From the NCBI GenBank assembly GCA_903813345.2, contig CAIIXF020000011.1, positions 33,410,166 to 33,474,165 on the forward strand: 64,000 nucleotides of DNA, given 5' to 3'. The notes beneath the pieces are model-generated. The model had not been told where the DNA came from, did no database searches, and was given only the letters and a program-made list of their open reading frames with translations. Below, one piece after another: positions 58,401-64,000 of the stretch (positions are counted from its first letter, which is position 1; each line of letters opens with the position of its first letter). A program made the position numbers and the translations under genes. This DNA is from Owenia fusiformis (Eukaryota; Annelida; Polychaeta; Sabellida; Oweniidae).

Positions 58401-60389
58401 CTTATCTCTGCTAAAAAAGAGGAGTGATGACAAGTTTCTCCACCAGGTGGCTTATTTGGGTCAGATAAAATGGCAGAAGATTCCCTTAATTAAACATGAT
58501 ATTCATCAGTTTGGTGGATCGGTTTTCATATAAACCTTGTGTGTGATAATTATACAAATGAAAATAGTTCAGTAAAAGAAAATATATTTCACTTTTTGCA
58601 ATTTTATAACATGGAGTCTATGGGGAATCTACCTTGCCTATGAATCACATTTTCAAAGAAAATTAAATCTTTGAGATAAATACTCTTTTAAACCACAAGT
58701 AGATTAGATGGAATATAACATTATTTCCATGGGGAGATTTCAGTATTAGTGAGTCAGATGGGCTAAATGAGATCATAGCATGTTTTCACATGTACTATAG
58801 AATGTATATTTCTATTTTTTAGAACATATTGGTGTGATATTAGGCTTCCCCTCCCCAATCTACTTAAAGGCCTTTTTATGAAATGAAGAAAAATAATAGG
58901 CAATTAGTTCAAGGTCTATCAGAAGAATTAGGCTATTAGAGGATGTAAATTGCGAGGTTCTTTTGGTATTTTTCTAAAACTACCTCAATGTATAGCTGGC
59001 AATTTTTTCAATCTCACTCCATCAGAAGGATGGCTAATTGAAGAAATAGAATATGCAGAGCTAAAGAAAATATATTGCATTTATCATGGGTATTGTGGTA
59101 AATTGGTGGTTGGTGATTAACTAGTACAAAATGTATTCTGCAAAAACATCTCCTTGAAAGAGGTAAAATAAAAATAGAGAAAGATGCTTTTTACCCAGAC
59201 TGTCATATTAAACAGTTTTCTTTCTTGTGCATTCTCATGTATGTCTCGACTCTGTTGTTTTGACAAAGTGAGATTTGTATAGTTTTCCATGTATATTTTA
59301 CATAGCAGTTTTTGATATGATGTATTTGGGTCAACCCAATTCATGTGTTTTACATATATATTATTATGCATGTATATAGTGTCCAAGGGATCGTTGCAAT
59401 AATAGCTTACTATTGACAATAAATGTAATGCTCATTATATTGTAGGAATATCGTATGAGATAAAATATTTAGCAAACAATCAACACATTGATATTTATAT
59501 GTGAGATAAGTTGCATAGTATGAAATGCAACAAAAAAACTGAGTGAATGGCCTTTTTAGCCTTCTTGAACTACTGTACAGAATCTTCATAATTAGATCAC
59601 AATTATGACATTATATATTGGATGATAATTACAATGATAGATTTCTTATATCTAAATTATCATTTGGTCACATTCCCAAGCCTGGGGAATACTATTGTTA
59701 GTGATTAAACCCTCCGCACAATTTCATACAATAACTTAAAAGTGGGTCAAAAAACCACAATACACATCAAAATTAAAATAGTTTCAAGCATACATGAAAG
59801 AAATACAAAAAAGAGTCTGGTTTGTTCAATTCTTGAATGGTTAATTCCAAGAATAATTTCATATTTGTTTGTGTCTGTATTTTTGGCCCACCCTGTATAT
59901 GAGTAAAGAAATGGATTCCAATCACTGAAAAGATTATACTATTCTAATCAGTGACAAAGGCATCTGTGTCAAATTCACAATTGTTACAAATAAAAACACT
60001 TTTACCTGACTTCTTCCCATATCTCTTTTCCATATTGGTCCAAGACTAGCTGGCGTAAAACAGTGTGGATTTTGCCATACTAAAAAGAAGGAAAGGTGAC
60101 TGTATAAATATTGTGGAAATGAAATAAAAATTATGGATAAATAAAAAGAAAAAAATGTTATGTAATTTTTGTAAAGCCGAAAGAACAGGAACTTATTTTT
60201 GTGACATCTGATCAACTTGAACAGTGGTTAATAAAAATGATCCAAGCAAAAGTGTATACAGCATTAGAAAAGTTTATTTTTCAAGTATGACACGTCCATT
60301 CATTTTTTCAGGTTTTTAATTTATTTTGTAAATTATACATGCAAATTGAATTTCATTTACTGTAAATATATGTAAATTAAACTTACCAT
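40105..60389 (-). CDS. atypical beta-type soluble guanylyl cyclase (12 coding exons)
   Basis: Exons in transcript order: 60389-60387, 60079-60006, 57971-57871, 57616-57433, 54087-54008, 48728-48255, 47844-47670, 45560-45415, 43629-43481, 42570-42427, 41873-41719, 40423-40105. They total 2004 nt, 667 aa plus stop, with consistent phases. Domain order is H-NOX (heme-ligand His in [10 protein letters not shown]; heme-contact motif YYTTR, a Y-x-T-x-R variant of YxSxR), HNOBA/PAS ([17 protein letters not shown]), signalling helix, and class III cyclase ([43 protein letters not shown]). It converts GTP to cGMP under gas control. Both metal Asp residues are present, unlike beta-1 where one is lost, so a homodimer could be active, as in insect and nematode atypical sGCs. 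The C-terminus ...RLCCIV resembles a CaaX box; mammalian beta-2 also ends in one. Exact orthology (beta-2 or Gyc-88E/89D type) is undecided. Confidence 0.95.
40525..41722 (-). repeat. minisatellite of about 68 bp derived from an exon-donor junction (interrupted)
   Basis: About nine units at 40525-41072 and two to three at 41571-41722, split by an inserted element (41073-41563). On the - strand each good unit reads ctcacca|gtatgt, the same string as the true end of the exon at 41719 and its donor. Units also share gtgtttgagacaactagaga (as read on +). Confidence 0.88.
41073..41563. mobile_element. GTCACCAC-family repeat, inserted in the minisatellite
   Basis: Begins aaggcattaacatgacaaaa-tgtcaccacc and ends with the hairpin gtcaccac-ttttt-ggtggtgac; it splits the 68-bp array. 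Related copies are at 36255-36300, 47884-47984 and 57239-57342. No coding frame was seen. Confidence 0.7.
41719..41873 (-). CDS. guanylyl cyclase exon: second half of catalytic domain
   Basis: Begins [20 protein letters not shown] and continues [18 protein letters not shown], with the Asn and Arg of NTASR that stabilise the transition state in class III cyclases. The donor is ctcacca|gtatgt; phase 2 joins Q to VLSDSCK. Confidence 0.96.
42427..42570 (-). CDS. guanylyl cyclase exon: second metal aspartate
   Basis: 48 codons in phase 0: [20 protein letters not shown] then the helix [14 protein letters not shown] and PVTGKPLQ. The Asp of IGDAY is the second metal ligand. The donor is cag|gtacct, a weaker consensus. 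Confidence 0.96.
42936..43005. mobile_element. 70-bp mariner-like mini-MITE
   Basis: Ends cagggtgcccatgaagt / ttatggacaccctg are imperfect inverted repeats with a complementary interior (tctctttaca / tgtaaagata). The CAGGGTG end is typical of mariner-type elements. Confidence 0.55.
43061..43480 (-). repeat. exact 80-bp tandem array carrying five decoy 5' splice sites
   Basis: Five full units with the landmark cttatacaca at 43081, 43161, 43241, 43321 and 43401, and again at the real exon end (43481). On the - strand each reads gatgtgtataag|gtatga, matching the last bases of the exon and its donor. The array starts at the true splice site and extends into the intron. Diverged remnants continue to about 42880. 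Confidence 0.95.
43481..43629 (-). CDS. guanylyl cyclase exon: first metal aspartate
   Basis: Encodes (E)[37 protein letters not shown] and SIHDVYK. The Asp of LFSDIV is the first metal ligand; beta-1 subunits have Gly there. The acceptor is ttattgtag and the donor is aag|gtatga, and the exon is followed at once by the 80-bp array. Confidence 0.96.
43881..45226. mobile_element. 1.35-kb non-autonomous DNA transposon
   Basis: Inverted ends CAGTGGCGTAGGAA (left) and, in reverse, CAGGGGCGTAGGAA (right) are flanked by the 5-mer caacc on both sides (43876-43880, 45227-45231). The inner ends also mirror each other (acgccaaaacgcc-like / ggcgggacttttggcgta). There is no transposase frame. Confidence 0.75.
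45415..45560 (-). CDS. guanylyl cyclase exon: signalling helix into catalytic domain
   Basis: Encodes [20 protein letters not shown] then [20 protein letters not shown] and REGKKVEA, the coiled coil and LLYxMLPxxVAxxL linker that couple HNOBA to the cyclase domain. Acceptor ttccag, donor gcag|gtat. Confidence 0.96.
45786..45836. repeat. 51-bp hairpin in cyclase intron
   Basis: Outer arms agtaggatc / gatcctact and inner arms gctcaaagaa / ttctttgagc, with a tta loop. Confidence 0.8.
46620..46704. mobile_element. 85-bp hAT-like MITE with 8-bp target duplication
   Basis: 21-bp inverted arms tagtcttgcttcaagaccct(g) / cagggtcttgatgcaagact(a) differ at one position. The 8-mer agattggc is repeated on both sides (46612-46619, 46705-46712). 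The host sequence is another dispersed repeat whose unoccupied relative is at about 37895-37920. Confidence 0.88.
47625..47700 (-). repeat. 40-bp duplication of exon end and donor
   Basis: On the - strand the true junction agtgcagagagagaagtcag|gtatgt is followed 40 bp later by a near-identical agtgcagagagagaagtcag|gtatac. The copy lies in the intron and retains a usable-looking donor. Confidence 0.9.
47670..47844 (-). CDS. guanylyl cyclase exon: end of HNOBA domain
   Basis: Encodes (G)[39 protein letters not shown] and [11 protein letters not shown], matching the HNOBA end (GQM..., FL.SP, DIPLHDATRDLVL in relatives). Acceptor tatgtag, donor gtcag|gtatgt. Confidence 0.96.
47884..47984. mobile_element. 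GTCACCAC-family repeat copy
   Basis: About 100 bp: ccaccgatcgccaaccacc, then ccataacaatatgtcaccac, then the hairpin partner gtggtggtgacata. Related to 41073-41563. Confidence 0.65.
48255..48728 (-). CDS. guanylyl cyclase exon: H-NOX end and HNOBA domain
   Basis: The longest exon, 474 nt. It begins (G)[20 protein letters not shown] and contains [40 protein letters not shown] and NHRSHIALR, the H-NOX-associated PAS-like domain used for dimerisation. Acceptor atctttccag, donor gag|gtaagt. Confidence 0.96.
49440..50300 (-). pseudogene. decayed transposon-associated gene, C-terminal fragment
   Basis: The - strand carries [20 protein letters not shown] then [10 protein letters not shown], then a frame change, then [10 protein letters not shown] and [18 protein letters not shown] in another frame. 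From memory, this order (INxAR-x-xxF, LPPTxxAL, WGW, LPxAS) is shared by a large family of uncharacterised multicopy invertebrate proteins. Frameshifts make it non-functional. The product's role is unknown. Confidence 0.5.
50510..51352. mobile_element. Harbinger-like DNA transposon remnant (843 bp), nested
   Basis: Perfect terminal inverted repeats aggggtcattcatcaagcta (plus tcgca) at 50510 and mirrored at 51352, flanked by CTG on both sides (50507-50509, 51353-51355), the CWG-type 3-bp duplication known for PIF/Harbinger. The interior is rich in tcgcagt/gcgac words. A - strand frame at 50666-50848 ([20 protein letters not shown]) resembles the N-terminus of Harbinger transposases and then breaks off. 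Confidence 0.85.
50666..50848 (-). pseudogene. Harbinger transposase N-terminal fragment
   Basis: A 60-codon frame with [14 protein letters not shown], the R-R-E-R-V-F-R-D-R pattern seen at the start of Harbinger nucleases, then an abrupt loss of similarity. The DDE catalytic domain is absent. It lies within the 843-bp element. Confidence 0.6.
51538..52100 (-). pseudogene. decayed transposon-associated gene, upstream fragment
   Basis: The - strand reads [20 protein letters not shown] then [20 protein letters not shown] and VGLFDNP before a frameshift; weaker similarity continues upstream to about 52100. YARWLPVHxxDM and IDQAHEQNN are, to my recollection, hallmarks of the same multicopy family as the fragment at 49440-50300. 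The two pieces are collinear and separated by the Harbinger insertion. Confidence 0.6.
52204..52710. repeat. 507-bp palindrome (foldback element)
   Basis: accaaacaggaaatg at 52204 is mirrored by catttcctgtttggt ending at 52710. Matching continues inward through gataacagagttctgc, tcccatatat and gtcattttgac to a loop near 52430-52490. Confidence 0.85.
53424..53769. repeat. 346-bp palindrome (foldback element)
   Basis: cactgttccacagctggatg at 53424 is mirrored by catccagctttggaacagtg ending at 53769. The arms share gactctaac-gcagttagctt and the core contains a second hairpin around gaagttgatgatgacgt. Confidence 0.85.
54008..54087 (-). CDS. guanylyl cyclase exon: heme-contact motif
   Basis: Encodes [20 protein letters not shown] then LQHLVI. 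YYTTR corresponds to the YxSxR heme-propionate motif with Thr for Ser; two extra residues seem to lie between this Arg and the next conserved block compared with beta-1. Acceptor cttttcag, donor atag|gtaagt. Confidence 0.93.
56281..56530. repeat. degenerate A-rich tandem repeat
   Basis: Four copies of aaaaacaggat(c/t)ac(t)caaaa ... tttcttcaaaat ... aaagatggt, with units of roughly 50-70 bp. Confidence 0.75.
57239..57342. mobile_element. GTCACCAC-family repeat copy
   Basis: caaggcattaacatgacaca-atgtcaccacc to aaatgcaggtgacat, nearly the same start as 41073-41563 but internally shortened. Confidence 0.65.
57433..57616 (-). CDS. guanylyl cyclase exon: heme-ligand histidine
   Basis: Encodes (D)[45 protein letters not shown] and MKTPSFR. 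The His in LDALHRML is the predicted proximal heme ligand (His105 in beta-1). Acceptor gtttttcag, donor tttag|gttagt. Confidence 0.96.
57871..57971 (-). CDS. guanylyl cyclase exon: H-NOX helices
   Basis: Encodes [20 protein letters not shown] then [13 protein letters not shown], aligned with the K-EAQ-x-DEEG-x-F ... YDD segment of H-NOX domains. Acceptor tatttacag, donor cttg|gtaagt. Confidence 0.94.
57972..60005 (-). other. 2.0-kb cyclase intron
   Basis: Contains the third, inverted copy of the dispersed repeat (58440-58770). Otherwise AT-rich with only chance frames. Confidence 0.7.
58440..58770 (-). repeat. dispersed repeat, copy 3 of 3 (inverted)
   Basis: Reverse-complement relative of 3752-4190 (tctccaccaggtggc, atggagtctatggggaatct, ttcaaagaaaattaaat). 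Confidence 0.6.
60006..60079 (-). CDS. guanylyl cyclase exon 2: H-NOX N-terminus
   Basis: Encodes [20 protein letters not shown] then WEEVR, matching the MYGxxxxxLxxLVxxxYGxExW start of beta subunits minus its Met. The preceding exon must end exactly in ATG, which is found at 60389-60387. Acceptor tttttag, donor gtcag|gtaaaa. Confidence 0.95.
60387..60389 (-). CDS. guanylyl cyclase start codon exon
   Basis: On the - strand aataATG|gtaagt gives a start codon as the last three bases of exon 1, followed by a perfect donor and a 307-bp intron. It supplies the Met needed before YGKIHTV and keeps phase 0. The 5' end of the untranslated part is not determined. Confidence 0.82.
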
Positions 60390-63013
60390 TATTTTCTATT
60401 AATATCCAACCTTTCCAACAGTTTGATTTTGGTTACTTAAAAGAGAGCTTCATCTCCATGTACTCCACCCTGACATTGGGTAATCAATATCTATATTTAC
60501 AGCCCTTGAAAACCCTCATAGGCCTTTTTTCTAATATTTTTGCATTATTTACCCACATCAAAGTTGAATGTAATATTCCATACTTGTTCATAATGTTTTG
60601 CATCCATTATATTGAATAAACCATCATTTCATTATTATCTTTCATGATCAAAATTAAAAATAGCACCAACGTGCTATGCTACAATGCTTGCTAATGAAGT
60701 ATGTGATTCTATTGAGTAAAGCACTTTATTCAGGAAATGAGAGGATTGATCAGTTGATTAAGAACAATTCTAGAGTATAGTGCAAGAATGTGGAACTATT
60801 GTTTAATGTATTCTTTGATTTTTCTTTATCATATATACAATGCCAAATAGGCATATTAAGCTTCATTATCCCATCAAACATAAAAACATGGCAAATAGTA
60901 ACTATGTAATTGTGATAAGAAGCACCCTATTGACCTTTTGCGATCAGAATTCAGGAATTTTGTTTATGGATACTGTTGTCATGTATTTCGTCTTATTGGT
61001 ATGACGTCATATAGAAATGATATTAGACATGATGGAATCACGAAATGGGGGACACGTGGCAGTTTTGAGCTGAAAATATTATTGTTTCTTTTTATGAAAA
61101 CCATGGGTCGAACATTTACCAGGTATGCCGATTTGACTAGATCATGAGTATAAAGGGTGTTCCAAAAGTAACAGGACTGGTGCTGGCATTTTGTCAATTT
61201 TGTACTGAGTGTCTTCAAATTTTCACAAATTGTACTTTGATGTATTGCAACTAAAGTTGTAAAGTTTCAGAAAAAATGATGAAATGCGGTTAGAGTTATG
61301 GTAACTATAGTAACATGACATCCCAATACCCAGGGCAACTTTTTTTCCTGGAAATGTGATATCTAACGTTTTTGTATTACTGAAGAACGCAGCGCTTGCA
61401 TTAGGTTAGAAAATTTGTGAGTCCCAAGGACGCAATTTTTTAAAAAAAATGTGTCCTTTGAAAATAAAACAATAATAATAATATTGGAGTTTTCTTTCCT
61501 AACTGGCTGTAACCAATCAAACTCTGTTTCCCATTCCGGAATGTATGTTCTAACCTTACTTGTCATATTTTCAGTTTTTGATTTCTTGCCGCGAATTTAA
61601 AACGGAAGTAAACGTTAAGTACGGACTGAATAAATGCATGTTCGTTCATTCGACAATGAATACATTTTATTTCATGAATAACCTAATATTTGTTTCTAAA
61701 TAGGAAAAACTGTGGCGTGTCATGGTTTCAAATCTAAAAATAAACTAAGTCGAAAAAATTCGAGAGAATCATGATTATTTGTAAATATTCAACATGTTGA
61801 GCCTTATTTACAATTCAAATAAAGGTGAGAGATCATAATTATTTTTTTTTGTTAGGTATCGTTGTAAACACATTGTAGTATTGACCTAAAAAAGTTTTGC
61901 GTCCAAAAAAACGGAAATATTTTCAATTTTTGCGTCCTCCAAATTATTTTTGAGTTCTTAACATGTACGGGACGCCATTAATGCAAGCCCTGAGAACGTA
62001 TCTAATTCACCTATAATACAACATTTCTTGTTTATTATATTAGTTGCTTTGTTGAAAAATGTTGCTATACAACTCAGATTCAAGTATAATTTCATAATGA
62101 TAATAATATTTATTCAATTTCATATATTTTGTTGAAACTTTGCAGTCTTAGTGACGATACATGAAAGAACATTATGTAATACTTTGAAGACGCTTGGTGC
62201 ATATTTAACAAAATGCCAGCACCAGTCCTGTTACTTTTGGAACACCCTGTATCTATATATGTGCGAAGTTAGGGTGAAATTCATAATAAACATTGATGCC
62301 TATAAGCGCCTCCAGTTTTTTCAAAATCGGGGGCACATTACTGCTATCTAAATCATGTCAATACGATCTTAGACTTGGTATGTGCTTAGCATGAATGTTG
62401 ATCTAGTCAAATCGAATGCTTTCGTGAAAAATAATTCAATAAAATACAAAATACAGAAAATAATCTCTCAAAATCAAAAAGTTATAGCAGTGTGGCCTAA
62501 CTGTGACATCACTATTCACTACAAGATAGAATCCATCCGGTGATCGCATATCATCAATTGTATGTTTCTTAATTAATGTCTTTTATCTAAAATGACTCAA
62601 CTGCTTTTCCAATTATAGCAAAACATGAAATAACAAGTACAAAAATGGCCACCATGAACGTGTTCTTATGAACTTATAACTATTCCAATATGAAATTTCA
62701 AAAAGAATCATTATAGCATTATAGTCATTATAGCAAAAAATGTAAAATAACACACGTAATAATGGCTGCCATTAAATCAAATGGGTCTATTTCTAATGCG
62801 TAATAAAAGAACAAGTCAGATATCATGCAGACAAAAGATAGGTAGACTTTTTGTGTCACGGCGGCTGTACATATAAATCATAAATGATATTGGGCCAACA
62901 GTACTCAAGAGCCATCAAGTGATTGCCTGGACAGACGGACAGAGCCTCTCTCTATATCCCCTTTCTCTGTTCAATAGGATAATAAAATAGTATGGTAGGT
63001 ATTTTTTCTCAAA
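60390..63013. other. region between GNB1L and guanylyl cyclase (same strand)
   Basis: Must hold the cyclase promoter and 5' UTR and the GNB1L 3' end. The only structured element is the 1.1-kb MITE at 61153-62249; I could not identify a TATA box or transcription start. Confidence 0.6.
61153..62249. mobile_element. 1.1-kb mariner-like non-autonomous transposon
   Basis: Terminal inverted repeats agggtgttccaaaagtaac-agg... at 61154 and mirrored at 62248 match over about 40 bp; imperfect matching continues inward (gtactttgatgtattgcaa / gaagacgcttggtgcatat regions). TA flanks both ends (61151-61152, 62250-62251), as expected for Tc1/mariner. There is no transposase frame. Confidence 0.82.
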
Positions 63014-63681
63014 TTAGGAGGCATAAACATTCCAAATACTAATGATGCCATCCTTTCCCCCTGCAGCGATGAGATTCTTTTTAGAGAAATCCAGACAATT
63101 AATGCTCCCTTCATGAAAACTCAATACTGCCAGAAGGGAACATTTCGCTCTACTAAGTATCCTTATTTGGGCATCCCAGCCCCCAGTTGCAAATATTTTC
63201 CCATCATACCTCACTTTTGAACAATTAAGTCCAGGATTTGTCAAAGTTATATCTCGCTTAAACTGGACTTCATTGTCATCCGTAATACTCCATATGCATA
63301 TCTTATCATCTACTGATCCAGATATTCCAAAATTCTTAGCACCATAATAATCCATAGTCATGACGGAATCAGTTTTATGAAGATGAGTTCGAGATAATTC
63401 TACTGCCATTTTAATATCCCATAAAGCAACAGATCCATCTTCGTATCCAACTAAAAGAGCGACGACTCCATTTTTCAATTTGATAAATTTTGTCACCATG
63501 CATGCTCCATAGCCTTTACCACTCATACGAGGTATTAAAGCTGATATTTTGTCAAGAGTTTCCAGGTCATGCAACTGTATTTGTGATGTTTTATCTGTTG
63601 GGATAGCAATAATATGTTGGTCATTGTCCAGTGTTGTACAGTCACAAGTGCAAAATCCAAATTTGTCGCACTTGATCATAC
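63014..63681 (-). CDS. GNB1L: GNB1L, WD40-repeat protein (last exon)
   Basis: The acceptor ttacttctag precedes a 222-codon frame ending TAA. It carries WD40 blades: GYEDGSVALWDIK, SGSVDDKICIWS, ATGGWDAQIRILSRAK, then HEGSINCLDFSKKNLIAAGG and KDGIISIWNVYAS. The last two blades closely follow the end of GNB1L (GGWDxRIR, LAVLAFH, LLAAGSKDxxISLWxLY). GNB1L is a G-beta-like propeller related to yeast Asa1 and works with the TTT-R2TP chaperone system that stabilises PIKK kinases. About 100 N-terminal residues lie in exons beyond the window. The ATG at 63679 is internal, not the start. Confidence 0.92.
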
Positions 63682-64000
63682 CTAGAAGTAAGATTCACTA
63701 GTCTTTAAATCTGCAGAATGGATGAGCACTAATAAGAGGTGTTTAGCTTATAAAGTTGTTTTTCTTATAGAGTTATTTATAAATTACAAATGTGTTTTAC
63801 TTACACAAATGTTTAGTTTACAAAGTTGTTTAGGTATCTATTAAGGTGTTTTACTTACTTAGGTTACAAAGGTGTTTTACTTACAGAAGTGTTTAGGTTG
63901 CAAAGGTGTTTTACTTACAGAAGTATTTAGCTTACAAAGGTGTTTTACTTACGGAAGTGTTTAGCTTTCAAAGGTGTTTTACTTACAGAAGTATTTAGCT
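63682..64000 (-). repeat. GNB1L intron with 34-bp GTAAGT-bearing minisatellite
   Basis: ggtgttttacttac occurs at 63845, 63871, 63905, 63939 and 63973 (spacing 26, then 34, 34, 34), with older diverged units back to about 63760. On the - strand most units present tct|gtaagtaaaac, a consensus 5' splice site. The array continues past the window end, where the previous GNB1L exon should be. Confidence 0.85.

Noticed and set aside
60938-61218. Short frames at the edge of the 61153-62249 element
   Set aside because: They cross the element border and carry no transposase motif; the element is treated as non-coding.

Overview
The window is AT-rich, intron-rich nuclear DNA of a bilaterian animal. Metazoan gene families, GT-AG introns, a histone 3' stem-loop and many inverted-repeat DNA transposons all point this way. 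A marine invertebrate (lophotrochozoan or ambulacrarian type) fits best, but I cannot name the phylum from the sequence. There are no operons, CRISPR arrays or prokaryotic genes, and I saw no tRNA or rRNA gene.

Layout. (1) 1-24558, + strand: an ARHGAP20-type Rho GTPase-activating protein gene. Eight exons can be joined in frame (2515-24558), giving a split Ras-associating domain, a RhoGAP domain and a very long last exon encoding a disordered tail. The 5' end and the expected PH domain are not visible. Intron 18882-20982 holds a perfect 171-bp inverted duplication and an unidentified coiled-coil reading frame on the - strand. (2) 27091-34603: two tandem units of about 3.4-4 kb, each with one intact linker histone H1 gene (182 aa, + strand) ending in a canonical histone stem-loop; no core histone genes are near. 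(3) 35205-36101, + strand: intronless SCNM1, a minor-spliceosome protein. (4) 36102-40104: intergenic, packed with short inverted-repeat elements. (5) 60389-40105, - strand: a complete atypical beta-type soluble guanylyl cyclase, 12 coding exons joining to 667 codons. It has H-NOX, HNOBA, coiled coil, cyclase and a CaaX-like end, and the start ATG is alone at the end of its exon. (6) 63681-63014, - strand: last exon of GNB1L (WD40), with a GTAAGT-bearing minisatellite running off the window end.

The genes look like independent housekeeping or signalling loci and do not form a pathway. The most unusual feature is in the - strand genes. At least three introns of the cyclase begin with tandem duplications that copy the exon end plus its 5' splice site (units of about 68 bp, 80 bp and 40 bp), so the true donor is followed by a series of decoy donors. 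The array in the GNB1L intron (34-bp unit) looks similar. The second notable item is a 4.4-kb element in a cyclase intron. It has inverted arms of about 320 bp, carries a decayed - strand gene of a multicopy invertebrate family, and is itself invaded by a Harbinger-like element with a CTG target duplication. Several other elements have readable target-site duplications, including one with a related 'empty site' elsewhere in the window.
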